From assembly GCA_025093985.1 (NCBI GenBank), contig JACAAK010000006.1:2418001-2482000 (forward strand): a DNA stretch of 64,000 bases, given 5' to 3'. The stretch's first letter is position 1. Every line of letters starts with the position of its first letter. The stretch is from Calvatia gigantea (lineage: Eukaryota; Basidiomycota; Agaricomycetes; Agaricales; Lycoperdaceae). The position numbers and the translations under genes are program-made. The notes beneath the pieces are model-generated. The model made no database searches. It saw only the letters and a program-made list of their open reading frames with translations, and was not told where the DNA came from. This document shows positions 23,873-34,266 of this stretch, in pieces.

Positions 23873-24930
23873 ATGCAGTTACTCAAGTCTGCATTCAAAC
23901 CTTATCCTATCGTACTTGCAGCCGGCGCCAGCGTTTACATCGGTAAAATAATCATGTCTACCCATCATCCCCGAGCACTCCAGTTCTCCCCACACTATAC
24001 TCCCGTAGCTGTCTTCGTCGGTGGGACGGGAGGTATCGGCCAGGCTATGGTAGAAGTTTTGGGCGAACGCACAGATGGTAACACCAGTATCGTTATCCTC
24101 GGGCGAAATCGCGCCGCTGCGGAAGCCACCCTCGCGCAATTACCGAAATCCACCAACCCTCAAGTTAAGCGGGAGTTTATTCAATGCGATGTGACTCGTA
24201 TGAAGAACGTCCATACGGCTACCCAAGAAATCCTCACCAAATACCCAAAAATCAATTTCTTGGTGTTGACTGCCGGGTTCATGTCGACAGGAGGGAGGGA
24301 CGAGACGGAAGAGGGCCTCGATACGAAACTCGCCGCGCATTATTATTCGCGGTGGAAGTTTATTGATGGACTACTGCCCGCCCTCAAGAAGGCGAATGAA
24401 GAGAAGGAAGATGCGAAGGTCATATCTGTATTCAGTGCTGGGATGGGGGGTGGCGCCATTGATCTGGAGGATCTGGGTTTGAAGAAGAATTATTCGCTCT
24501 CCCGAGCTGCTTCACAGGCTATAACATATAATGACTTGATGGTTGCTGTATGTCCCTTTCCTTCCCTGGTGTTTCTTCCTTATGCTACTATCCTCACCAC
24601 CGCACATAGGAATTTGCGGCGCGTAACCCGGACCTCACGTTCATTCACGCGTACCCCGGTGCGGTGCGCACCAATATTCTTGCTTCCTCAGATTCGAAGG
24701 TTCTCCAGGTTGCAGCGCCTGTTCTCAACGTGCTGCTATACCCCTTCATCGCCTCACCGAAGAAGTGCGCGGAGAATATGTGGGCGGGGGTCTTCGATCA
24801 TTTGAGGGGCGCATATCAGGTGTCTTCGTCAGGTGAAGATCTGAAGAAAAAAGGGTTCCATGGAACTCCAGAACAGCGACGGAAGTTGTGGGAGCATACT
24901 GTTGAAGCGACAAGGACAGGTGGCTCGTAG
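23873..24930 (+). CDS. Short-chain dehydrogenase-like protein 2
   Basis: Exons 23873-24547 and 24610-24930, with a 62-nt intron at the same position as in SDR 1. A hydrophobic N-terminus (YPIVLAAGASVYIGKII) precedes the Rossmann motif VFVGGTGGIGQAMVEVLG. Then come IVILGRNRAAAEA, the FIQCDVTRMKNVHTATQ turn, NFLVLTAGFMSTGGRDETE and HYYSRWKFIDGLLPALKK. As in SDR 1, the usual YxxxK site is replaced (YNDLM). Exon 2 reads EFAARNPDLTFIHAYPGAVR and ends in EHTVEATRTGGS. The shared intron position, order and motif set show a tandem duplication. Substrate unknown; a membrane-anchored Rossmann protein is the safest description. Confidence 0.88.
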
Positions 24931-25264
24931 ACTAGAGTTTCTCTGGTCTGGAGAGTATAGCTGAATTGCATCCTATCGGTTTTCGGGCCTCAATTCTCCC
25001 CTTCCCGACATCAACTGAAAGGGACACGTTAATCGTGTGCATCACTTGTTTTGATATAGGGAGAGATGAATATCATTCCAGCCAAATAAGCGCCAATTTC
25101 CTTACGTTGCAAACAGAATACCAAAGTGCGGGATTTTTTCCTGGGAAGCGAACTACCTCCCGAATTTTATGGAGCGTGTGTGTCAGGTTTGTTTGGGCGA
25201 ACGACGCACATATAAAATGAACCGTTGAAAATACGTGTTGCCTTTGTCCACCTCCTTTCCCGCC
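24931..25264 (+). promoter_or_regulatory. Intergenic spacer with TATA box for PBP-like gene
   Basis: A TATATAAAAT-like element (CACATATAAAATG) lies near 25207-25219, about 50 bp upstream of ATG 25265. No gene lies in the spacer. Confidence 0.45.
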
Positions 25265-26517
25265 ATGAAAAGCATTCTCAAAGTCTACGCGTTGTTATCT
25301 GTTCTTCTTGTTCCCTGTGCGGTGCGAGCACAACAACCTTCATCCTCCGGTTCCTTGAAGCCAAGAGAGGTTTACCATGGAGGCCATAATGACACCACCC
25401 ACCCGGTCGGCCTGCGCATTGCTAATGGCGGTGCTGGACAATCTGGGTTGATTGGAGCGTGGGCGGATTCGTTCATTAATTACATGGTTGACCGTAAGGG
25501 TCACGCGCCTTTCGCAGTGAGTCTTCGTGTGCGTTCTTGGCAACATACTCCGAGGGGCTGATTTGGCGTCAGGTGGAATGGTACTTGGGTGATACCACGG
25601 AGAGCATAGGCTTCATGCAACAAAAGCTTGTGGACGTCGCGGTGACTTATAATGAGGCGGCTGAAAGACAGGTGAATGATGCTGGTCTCCTCTCTGCGTG
25701 GCTTTATGGGTTCCGCGTAAGTCGACGAGCGCTCAGACGTCCTTGACTCATTGCTGACCAGTGTTGCAAATTGATACTCAGGATCATTTCTATTTTGTTG
25801 GGCCGCCTAGTAATCCCGCTGAACTCTCTCTGAACGATACCATCCTTGCGATGGCGCGAAAGATAGTACAAACAGGCAATGACGACGTCGCTGTACGTTT
25901 TTGTTTTCCCCCTTACCAGTATTCACTTCGTGTTGACTCACCACGCCCAGATAACTAGGTTCCTCCCACTGAAGGACTTGCAACGCGTTTCCTTTCCCGA
26001 TATGATAAGAGCGCCACCAACATCAAGGAGAGCGAAATATTTATTAAGATTGGCCAGGTGAGTATCTTCAAACATGGTTGACGGATGAGTGACATATGAC
26101 ATTTTATTCATTTGAAGGTTCCTTGGGCTTATGCGTATTCGAAATGGTACCACCAATTCCCGCGTTTCCCGCTCCAAGCTCTCGAAGCAGCTTCTCTTCT
26201 CGGTGAATATACACTGACAGACCGCGGAACATGGTTGTCGAGCACACCAGAGGTCCAGACCAAACTGACGATCTACAAGGCGGGTAGCGATGACGAGAAA
26301 GATTTGCTGCTGAACCCGGCACGTGTGTTAATTGCTAAGGAAGAGAAACTTGTTGAATGCGGAGCTTGGTAAAGCTTTCGCTGAGTGGGTTGGTTTGTAC
26401 GACCCCAAGAATGGCGATGGTGGCCAGTATGTGGTGGAGAAGTTCACCGGGAAGGCTCAGACTAAGGAGCCACTTTATACTCGTGCTCCTGAGAACTGGA
26501 AGCCGTCTTCAGAGTAG
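25265..26517 (+). CDS. Secreted PBP-like (TupA-type fold) protein, C-terminus frameshifted
   Basis: Five exons: 25265-25516, 25573-25716, 25782-25892, 25959-26057 and 26118-26517. A signal peptide is clear (MKSILKVYALLSVLLVPCAV, then RAQQ). The mature part has the fungal periplasmic-binding-protein-like pattern: GGAGQSGLIGAWADSFINYM, VEWYLGDTTESIGF, VDVAVTYNEAAE, DHFYFVGPPSNPAEL, FLSRYDKSATNIKESEIF and VPWAYAYSKWYHQFPRFPLQ. Relatives are tungstate/anion-binding-type proteins, but the ligand of the fungal ones is not known to me. In the last exon the frame ends early (VECGAW, stop near 26370). The conserved tail (AELGKAFAEWVGLYDPKNG...ENWKPSSE) continues one frame over to 26517. One inserted base between about 26326 and 26360, perhaps in GAGAAAC, explains this. 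Confidence 0.75.
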
Positions 26518-26732
26518 ATTTAGAAGCTATCTTCTTTGATACCTGTTTCAACTATACATCTATAGTAATAATAATAAATAATTTGTGGTTTTGAGGAAAT
26601 GCGGCCGCGGTGACGCGGTCATCAGACACGTTCATAGCCACACGTGGTCGCGATTAATAGCACCACGTGATCGTAGCGTCGCTCAATATTTCCTGTCACT
26701 CTGGAGAGGAATATGCTTCTCGCCCGCCGACG

Positions 26733-29045
26733 ATGGCCACAGCATTCCACAGCGATCAACTGCGCGAGCGCGACAAAATTATCGAGGAGAAGCACAGAAA
26801 GGAGCTCGATGCCGCGGATAGAAGGCTGGAAAAGCTCAAAAGAGCCCTCCTAGACGCTGACAAGGAATTTTTCGACCTTCGAAATAGAGGCAACCAGCTC
26901 GCTCAGTCTCTTGGCTTTTCCGATATTGGCGAGATCCAACGAGCGATAGACGTGTCTGATCATGAAGTCACGTTCCATCAAGCTTTTGAACGTGTTCAGG
27001 TCCTGGAGGATGAGGTCAGGGCGGGGCGATGCGAGAAGGAGCTGTTGGAAGCTCGGTGCAAGGGAATGGAGGAGCAGCTGACTGGCCAACGGGAACACAT
27101 GTGGGTTCTTATCAAGTTTCTCCTATTTATTTATTCATTTTCTTCCTAGTGCTTCTTTGGAAAAAAACCAGCAACGGTTGCAACGGGAGCTACGTGACAT
27201 GACGGCCCAGTTTGAGGCCATAAGGGATGCCAAGGAACACGCCGCGGTATTTTACAGGAGAGATCGTCGGAAGTGGTATAACATCTACAATTGGTTATGC
27301 CTAGAGCCTATCGATACGAAGGGGAAAACGGAACAGGTCGTTACTGCAGACCGACTACAACAGAACAAGACTTCGCATCAAAGGAGGGAGATATTGCGCA
27401 AATTTGGACCGGCGTTAACGCAACTCCTGGGTATCGATGTTCCAGCCCTCGAAGAAGCGATAAGAGATGCTGACGGTGAGCCTAGGGCCCCGCTTTTATC
27501 AGACCCCCCTCATTTCATCATACAGGGCAAAGTACATCGGCAAATACAACGGTGGTAGATACTCTGGACAAACAGGAGCAGCAAAAAAATACATCTTCAA
27601 CTATTGATTCCCCTCCTCCAAGTTCAACACCGCCATCAAGTCGCCAGCCCTTAACGTTGTCGGACACAAACACTATCAAGCAGGAGCCAGTTGAGACGCC
27701 AAAACAGTCAAAGACGAAGAAGCCGTTCTTCCCTTCAGGTTCTTCTGATACAGAAGATGACTCGCAAGGTACCCAAAACTAACCCACCGACGTGCCTTGC
27801 TAATTTATTGTCCTACAGCACCATGTCAGAGTTTTAAAATCCCATTACCTCCTCAAGCCCACAATACATGTTACCCAGCCGGTTCGTCAGATACCGAGGA
27901 CGACTCCCAAGGTACGTCAAGTTGACGTGACCCACCATTCGCATCGTAACACGACTACTAGCCCCAAACCCACGGACGTCCTCTCCAGGTTCCCCTCCAG
28001 GAACATCACCATTTTCCACGATGAAGCCCACGGCAAAGAGATTCATGAACTTGAACTTGCCTTCGCGGCCTCCCTTAGATCAAACAAGGCGCAGAAATGG
28101 TATCAAAACCTCGGCTCTACTGTTCCAGGTTAAACTTGAGCCGGAAGACGATTTGACCGTTGTTCCTGACGAGCGGCCATCCAAAAGACCTCGCACTAGC
28201 ATCGATTCCGCAATTAGAACACCACAACCGATAAAATCTAGCATATCTCCCGGCCGTCGCGTTTTTTCGACAGGACAGGTGGCGAAGGGCAAGAAACGGT
28301 ATGAGGATGAGAATACGCCGATTGGAAAAGGAACAGCAAGTTTGGGGTTATCTGGACAAACAAGATTGGAGGACTATACAGCTTACAAAGGTCGTGGTCG
28401 CTATGCAAAAGAGAAAGAGGTTGATAAGTACGATTTGCTTCTTTTTATCTTTCAGGCTGGCGTTGAAAATCAGTCATTTACAGAACGAAGAGGACGATTA
28501 ACTCCCTCTACATGATCAACGCGGAGCGCAATGGGGGCGCTAGCCATCAGTACGAGGAAGTTGTGCGTGGCAGTGAAAGTCGTATGCAAATGGACGCAGG
28601 TGACTGCGAAGACTGCTGCGATGTAAGTCGACTTTATATTCCGGAACGCAGGCGTTTATTTTCCAAACAGTGGTACGCAGCTTTAGGGCCAATGCCAGCC
28701 CGCGATCAAGGTCCCCTGTGGCGGTCACCGTCGAAGGCTCCAGTCAGACCATGCAAACGACACGCTGTGGGGGCAGCTTCCTTATCTCACGATCACGACC
28801 GCGACTTTTCGCCATCTCCTGCTGATAGAAACCAAGCACAGGCGGATATCGAAGCGCATAAGAAACAGATATCACGGCATAAACACAACTGGACTCGACC
28901 TCAGACACCGCCAGGGTATTGGAATATTGGATTTCCGGATACACAAGAAGCGAGGGAGATTAATGAGCGGGCAGAGGAGATGCATCAGCGGAAGTTGCGG
29001 GACGTCGAGAGGGAAGCTGAACGGGGAAGATGGGTTCGGCGGTAG
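26733..29045 (+). CDS. Sae2/Ctp1/CtIP-type activator of DNA-end resection
   Basis: Sae2/Ctp1 activates the Mre11 complex to open blocked double-strand-break ends and remove Spo11 at meiosis. ATG 26733 begins a coiled-coil region (EKHRKELDAADRRLEKLKRA; after an intron SLEKNQQRLQRELRDMTAQF) that would mediate oligomerisation. Middle exons are disordered, with two copies of GSSDTEDDSQ on successive exons. The C-terminal Ctp1 domain is diagnostic: KTKRTINSLYMINAERNGG, QYEEVVRGSES, GDCEDCCD joined by an intron to WYAALGPMPARDQGPLWRSP, HDHDRDFSPSPADRNQAQ, ISRHKHNWTRPQTPPGYW and NIGFPDTQEAREINERAEEM. RHK takes the place of the family's RHR. Apparent frame breaks near 28000 and 28480 vanish with introns ending at CTCCAG (before GAACATC) and TTACAG (before AACGAAG). 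Confidence 0.88.
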
Positions 29046-29411
29046 TGCGATATGGTTCGTGACGATTCTATTTTTATCACAGGCTGGATACCCCTTGGAT
29101 GTATTTATAATTGCATACTCACTTATTCTAATTATCAGTTCGTTGCTCGTCGGCTGCTTGTCCCTCTGGCAGTGTTAGCTTGATACACTAGGAAGCAAGA
29201 GTGTCCAAGCAAGAGAGCCGGAATGGCCCTGTGACGTTGCGGCTGCCGTCGTAATCGCGTGCCTAAAGGCTGACGCCTACCCCTAGCCGCCAAGTTTCAA
29301 ATTTCAAAGACAGGCGACCTTCAAATCTGTCTATAAAATAGAGGCCTAATCACCCTCATCCCCAGTTTCCTTGCCCTCTGTCATCTACCCACGTTCTTTT
29401 CCATTATCGCG
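29046..29411 (+). promoter_or_regulatory. Intergenic spacer with TATA-like box
   Basis: Contains CTATAAAATAGAGG at about 29332-29345, some 70 bp before the ATG at 29412. No gene was seen. Confidence 0.4.
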
Positions 29412-30777
29412 ATGCCCAAGTCCTATCTCGGTCTCCAGTTTGCGAAAGCCAAGAATACCCTCCCATTCGATAAATCCTTCGCGTCCTTTACGAAGTCGTA
29501 GCGGTTCCCTCGGTCGTTCTGGCAGGAACCTCAAGACGCCCATCCGTCGCTTCTTCAAGCTGGAACTATTGAGGTCGAGGACCAGCAGGAATGAGAAAAA
29601 CCGCGTTCGTACGCGTGACCGCAACACGGCCTGCGGTCAGCCTCTGGATCCCCTGGCAGCTACACCTCCCCCCCCTTCCGACCCGGCCACCTCTCCTACC
29701 ACCGTCTGCGACACCCCGGACAAAGGCCAAGACCTCAAAGATTCTTCCCCGCCCCAACAACCCCGAACCGCTCCTTGTGTGGCCCTTCAAAACCCCGATT
29801 CTAGTATTGACGCGGTCGTCATAAGCACTCTCCTCAAGCTACCCTTTTGTTGTCACGAGGATCTCCTCACCATGCCGCCAACTCGAGTTATCGAAATCGC
29901 GCAAGAGATGAATGAGCGTTTGCCCGAGGCACTCAGGATCGACCTAAAGGCACCACGGGATCCCAACCGAGTCCGGCGGGAGTTGGAGAAGCTGGTTGGA
30001 ATTGTGAAGAAAGCGAATGAAGTTCAGGTTCCTGGAGCACCGTTGAAGAGGGCGAGCAGTCGCGGGCGGCAGATTTTGGGCAAGGTTTTGGACAAGGACA
30101 TCTTCCATGGGCAGGACCTCAGTACTATCAGCCCTCCGACCAGCCCGTTGGCTGCTATCAGCGCGACTAGGGGCATAGGGCGAGTGGTGGAGGCTGACGT
30201 TACGATGATCATGAACCCGAGAGAGCTAGGGATTTTGCAAGAGGACGACGAAGATGGGGACACAAATATGATGGGGGTTGAAGGGGAAGAGTCGGAGGAT
30301 GCACAGATCGACGAAGACGAAGACTTTTTCCGAGTGGCCAAGAAACGCAGGACCTCCGATTCCCCGAAAGATGTCCAGATGACCACGCCCATTATCCGCC
30401 AAGTCAAGGTTCCATTAGCCTTCAAGAACATCTACGAGGATATCAACACCTCCCCTTCTCCACGCCGAACCCTCAGGTCTCGAACCCAGTCCAAGGTTAC
30501 GTTCGATGAATCGTCTATCTTACCCGTCGTGGCAGCCAACCGCATTGCCGTCGGGTCCACCGTAATTGATCGATCCCTTGTTAACACCCGCGCTCGTTAC
30601 CGCTCGTCCAACAAGTTCTCACGCATTCAGAAGGCGACGCAACTCGGTCGAGGCCAGGGCCCTCTACAGACCTCCACACCTAAGGCTAATCGGCGCGGTT
30701 ACCGCAATGGATCCTTCGAAAAGTACGCCATCCAGTTTTTTGTCGCAGTTCTGAAACCAAATAACACCCTATCGTAG
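29412..30777 (+). CDS. Unrecognised basic/acidic nuclear-type protein
   Basis: A long open frame (29371-30777) has no ATG in its first part. The only well-placed ATG, at 29412 (MPKSYLGLQFAKAKNTLPFD), is in another frame and meets a stop at about 29501. A tiny intron or a one-base difference near 29490-29520 would link it to the long frame at GRNLKTPIRRFFKLELLRSR. The body is low-complexity and Pro/Ser-rich. One more structured stretch is MPPTRVIEIAQEMNERLPEAL then RVRRELEKLVGIVKKANEV, followed by a strongly acidic tract (EDDEDGDTN, EDEDFFRVAKKRRTSDSP with a KKRR nuclear-type signal) and a basic tail. I do not recognise the family. A chromatin or cell-cycle factor is only a guess from composition. 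Confidence 0.55.
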
Positions 30778-31050
30778 TAACGACGGTGAAGGGTTTTAAG
30801 GAGACTTTGTTTCGACTGGAAATTTATCGCCAGCAAGGAGCCCAGCTATCGCAAATTAACAAGGATTGAGGTCGGTTCAACGTCGGGTAGTAGGAGGATG
30901 TTTGTTGAGGACGATATTTCTCATCGCGCCCTAAATTGATGTATTCTTGCCTATACCTCCTACCACTCGTTTATAAACCTACATAAATTAATCCTATGAC
31001 CGAATGACGACCCTCCCAACCCCAAGAGTGAGCTCCCCTAAGCGTCCGAC
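30778..31050. other. 3' flank, no gene seen
   Basis: Spacer between the 29.4-30.8 kb gene and the tRNA terminator. No feature was seen. Confidence 0.35.
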
Positions 31051-31057
31051 CACCATT

Positions 31058-31065
31058 AAAAAAAA
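31058..31065 (-). terminator. Pol III terminator of tRNA-Pro
   Basis: A run of eight A on the plus strand (eight T on the transcribed-strand sense) lies about 20 bp beyond the 3' end of the tRNA gene. This is a canonical RNA polymerase III stop. Confidence 0.7.
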
Positions 31066-31084
31066 TGGATCATTTTCAATCACT

Positions 31085-31174
31085 GGGCCTGACCGGGAAT
31101 TGAACCCGGGACCTCCTCGATACGGCATGTGCTGGATACCCTAACAAGGAATCATACTACTAGACCATCAGGCC
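31085..31174 (-). tRNA. tRNA-Pro (anticodon AGG) with 18-nt intron
   Basis: Read on the minus strand, the acceptor stem GGCCTGA pairs perfectly with TCAGGCC. The D-arm region is GGTCTAGTAGTATGATT (A box). The anticodon stem CCTTG pairs with CGAGG (one T-G pair). The T-arm is CCGGGTTCAATTCCCGG (B box). The anticodon loop reads TT-AGG-G, then an 18-nt insertion (TATCCAGCACATGCCGTA), then T. This is the normal place for a nuclear tRNA intron, just after position 37. AGG reads proline codons CCU/CCC via inosine. Confidence 0.9.
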
Positions 31175-32084
31175 TTAATGAATCACTCAGTGAGTGAAAG
31201 CCAGTACGCTATGTGAAGTCGTGAAGTGGTCAAACGACAATGCACAATGAAACCTTCAAACACCTGCCTTGTTGAAGTCCATAACTCTAAGATTTATAAA
31301 TACCCGTCCGTATGGTTTCAAACTTGAATGAGCTAAACAGCCAACAGGCTTCAAATCGTTGTCCCGGCCTTTATGCTGGCTTACTCACCAGGGACTCCGG
31401 AGGATTAACTGGCCACTAGGTTTGTCAAGGGAATACACTTTAAACTATGATCTGAGCAGAATAGTGGCGGTCTCGCCTGCTGAGGACAATCACATCATCC
31501 CAGTGTCCAGGTTACTGAGATTTTTTTGGTACTCTCTCATGGAGAAACTTGAGCCTTTCAACTATTTATTTATTTTTCAAGCTTTCCAGCGCCTATAGAA
31601 ATCCACATCCTTTAAAACACTTTCGGATCCGTCACTGTACCGCAACAATACACCCTTTGTGTCGAACTCTAATTTGATGCTCTTTTCCCTTTGGCCCAAT
31701 GTATAACCCGTTTCAGGTTCCAGCCTATTTCGATTTTTCTTCGGGGAGTGGCGAGGTTTATACTGCGTGATGATTCGAGACTGCGGTGGTATAAGGGAAT
31801 CTAGAAATCATCATGAGATCGAAACACCGTTTCATCCACCCACCCGCCCTACGCACCGCGTCATACAAGGCCTTCAGTGTACGGCAGTCGAGAACCAGTT
31901 GAAGGAGTGGGCTGTTCGAATCGAAGTATTCTGTGAAGTTGAAAACCATGAGCTGGGCGACAAGCTCCCCCTCAGCCCTAAGGTCCACCGACGCAAGCCA
32001 GTGCAGGATGCACGCGGAAGCGGACATATGGGCACGGACTTTCATGTCTAGTGTTGAACCTTATCGGAGAGTGGATGTTATGTA
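31175..32084. other. Intergenic, no gene seen
   Basis: Nothing recognised. Short frames around 31.4-31.6 and 31.76-32.05 kb look like chance, and the latter lies next to the 3' end of the NACHT relic. Confidence 0.35.
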
Positions 32085-33653
32085 TCACACAGCGGGACAG
32101 ATTGGCCTTGATAAGTTGCGAGTTGAGGTGCAAACACAAAACAACTTACTTGCCGAACCCATAAAATCATGCTCATACCATTCGGCCATGATAACGAAAC
32201 CATGCTTTGCAAGAAATGTGTAATGCTCAGACTGTTGGATGCAAAAGTCTGGACCAGACCTGTTTATATCGACCAAGAACTCTAGGAACAAGGCATGGTA
32301 GAATTTCGCTTTGTTGTCAACGATTGCAAGGATAGAGTGGAGCTTGGCCAGCGCCACTGCGAACGAGTGGAAATCAAACCCAAGAATATGACAAGTGCGA
32401 TCGATTTGTGCGTGTAGTCTCAAAGGCCGCGACGTCCCGAACCGGCTCCATAATAGTAGTATACGCAGTGTGACTGGGAGGACTTTGGCTGGAATGCGCC
32501 GCATTATGAGAATGTAAAGAGCGTCAAGTCCCGCCACCGGGCTCGGATGGTCGTCCCGGGCCGCCATTGAAGTTTCCCTTACGCGTAGGGAGAGGATGAT
32601 CCTAAGGAGTTCCTTGGGATCTAGTGCATCGGGATCCGCAATGAATTTCATGACAGTGGCCGCATAGATGAAGAGTCCGCACGACATTGCTACGAGTGTC
32701 GCAACATCATCGCCGGAAGGCCAGGGAGTGTCGGAGGAAGAGCTTGGTAACAGGTGACCATATCGTTTACGAATGTTTTCAAATTCTCCTCGTAGGTAGA
32801 GCTCAATCTCCCCATCGGTCTCATGGGAAATGTGGAGAACGGTCACACGGGTAAGGGGAGAGATGGTGACGGAGGAGAAGGTCTGGACAAGATGGGGCTC
32901 GGGCCTGGTAAAGAAAGCCCTTGTCAGGGGTAGGCGTTCTCAGTGTTCCACCACCGCTGTCGCGACCAGCTCAATAACCACACACTGGACGCGATCATCC
33001 CCACATTCGTCCAACCCATCAATTATGATGAGTTTTTCTTTTTACCTTCACACCCTGCTCCTCCAATTCCAACAGCGGCGCAACGATCAACCCTTGGAAC
33101 TGCACTCGAATGGTTTTTGTCAAAAGGGATGGTTCTCTGCAAATCTTTTCGTCCAGAATTCTCGCGAAAGGCTCGATCTTTGTTGAAATCTGGTAAGCAA
33201 TGGAAGGGAAAATACGTTCGGGGTCTGCCGCTTGGTTTGGTCCGGAGAAAAAGAACGCAGCACCGAGATTGTCCTCTACCATGCATTTAGGAGATACGAA
33301 AGCGGTTCAGAACAGCACTGGCCACCCATGATGTAAAGTCTTCAATGTGTTGCTCGCGAGTTCCGGGGAAGCACCTGGGCGGGTACGCTCGAGCATAGGA
33401 GTCATGGGCGGCTTCTGGAATCGAAGCATGAAACAGCTTCTCTAGGCCTTCGGCTTTCCAGTTAGAGGCGAAGATTGACTGATGAGAGAAGTTTTTTACC
33501 TGTCTCTTTGCTCGGGGGATAGTGAATGGTTTGGGATATCTGACTATCCTTAATAACAAACCCACTGGCTTTGTTGAACATATTAGCGTCAGATATGCGT
33601 TTGGGAGTGAAGGTGTTGGAAAAAGACAGCTCAGGCTGATTTTGTTGTGCCAT
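32085..33653 (-). pseudogene. NACHT STAND NTPase pseudogene lacking the P-loop
   Basis: From ATG 33653: MFNKASGFVIKDSQ (the typical MFN... N-terminus), an intron, then EGLEKLFHASIPEAAHDSYA and YPPRCFPGTREQHIEDFTSW. The next residues should be the Walker A motif (GPAGxGKS/T), but the sequence passes straight to LGAAFFFSGPNQAADPERIF at about 33285. About 20-30 codons including the whole P-loop are missing. Walker B (LIIIDGLDECGDD, about 32990-33030) is present but in a different frame. The C-terminal helical part (32846-32085) is a clean frame: GLFIYAATVMKFIADPDALD, GLDALYILIMRRIPAKVLP and FYHALFLEFLVDINRSGPDF. Without a P-loop it cannot bind nucleotide normally. It is the third NACHT relic of the window when counted with 4.7 kb and 51.8 kb. 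Confidence 0.8.
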
Positions 33654-34266
33654 TACGGAATTTGCAAGGGTGGAATGTGGCGTTGGACTATGATATATGG
33701 AGCCTTACTTTGACAGTGTTGATTCTGCGGATTATTATAATCCTTCGTACCTTGTGGCGGGTTCAAACTGCAAAATTCATCATCATTATCAAATCACGTC
33801 CAAGCAAGACATTGGCTTCTTGTAACCTTATGAGCAAGCCAACCGCATCCAGTCGCGTGCGGACATGAGGCTTTAGCAAATCTTTACATACAGAATTATG
33901 TCACGGGAAGATTCTGAGGAAGGCAGCAGTGCAGTACACTGGTACACACCGTTGTCGAGGTGGTCATGCAATATTTGCCATTAATGCTTGTAAACCAGCC
34001 GGAAGTCAGTTTGTCGAAGATGGCATCCGGTTCCTTGGCCCGGGAAGTTACTTGGACTTGGAATACATACTTACGCTTTGGATCCCGTCGCCAGGATGAC
34101 AGGTCAGGAATTTACGGGGTGCGCAATGAACGTCTAGATTCTGGGCCCTTAATTCGTCTGTCTAATCCTGGTCGCCTGCGGTGGTTGGTCATGAATCGAC
34201 CTCGACTTATAATCCTCGGGTGCCACCACCCCCGAGCTTTGAGCGTCATCTCCTGCCCCAGGCAAT
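33654..34266. other. Intergenic, no gene seen
   Basis: Upstream of the membrane glycoprotein gene. No convincing coding frame. Confidence 0.35.

Noticed and set aside
27927..28515. Frameshift in Sae2/Ctp1 (two overlapping frames around 28.0-28.14 and 28.44-28.52 kb)
   Set aside because: Introns ending at CTCCAG (about 27999) and TTACAG (about 28481) restore a continuous in-phase reading with conserved motifs, so no mutation is needed.
28512..29045. Independent gene starting at 28512
   Set aside because: The ATG is internal to the Ctp1 C-terminal domain and belongs to the Sae2/Ctp1 gene; part of the frame reads through an intron.
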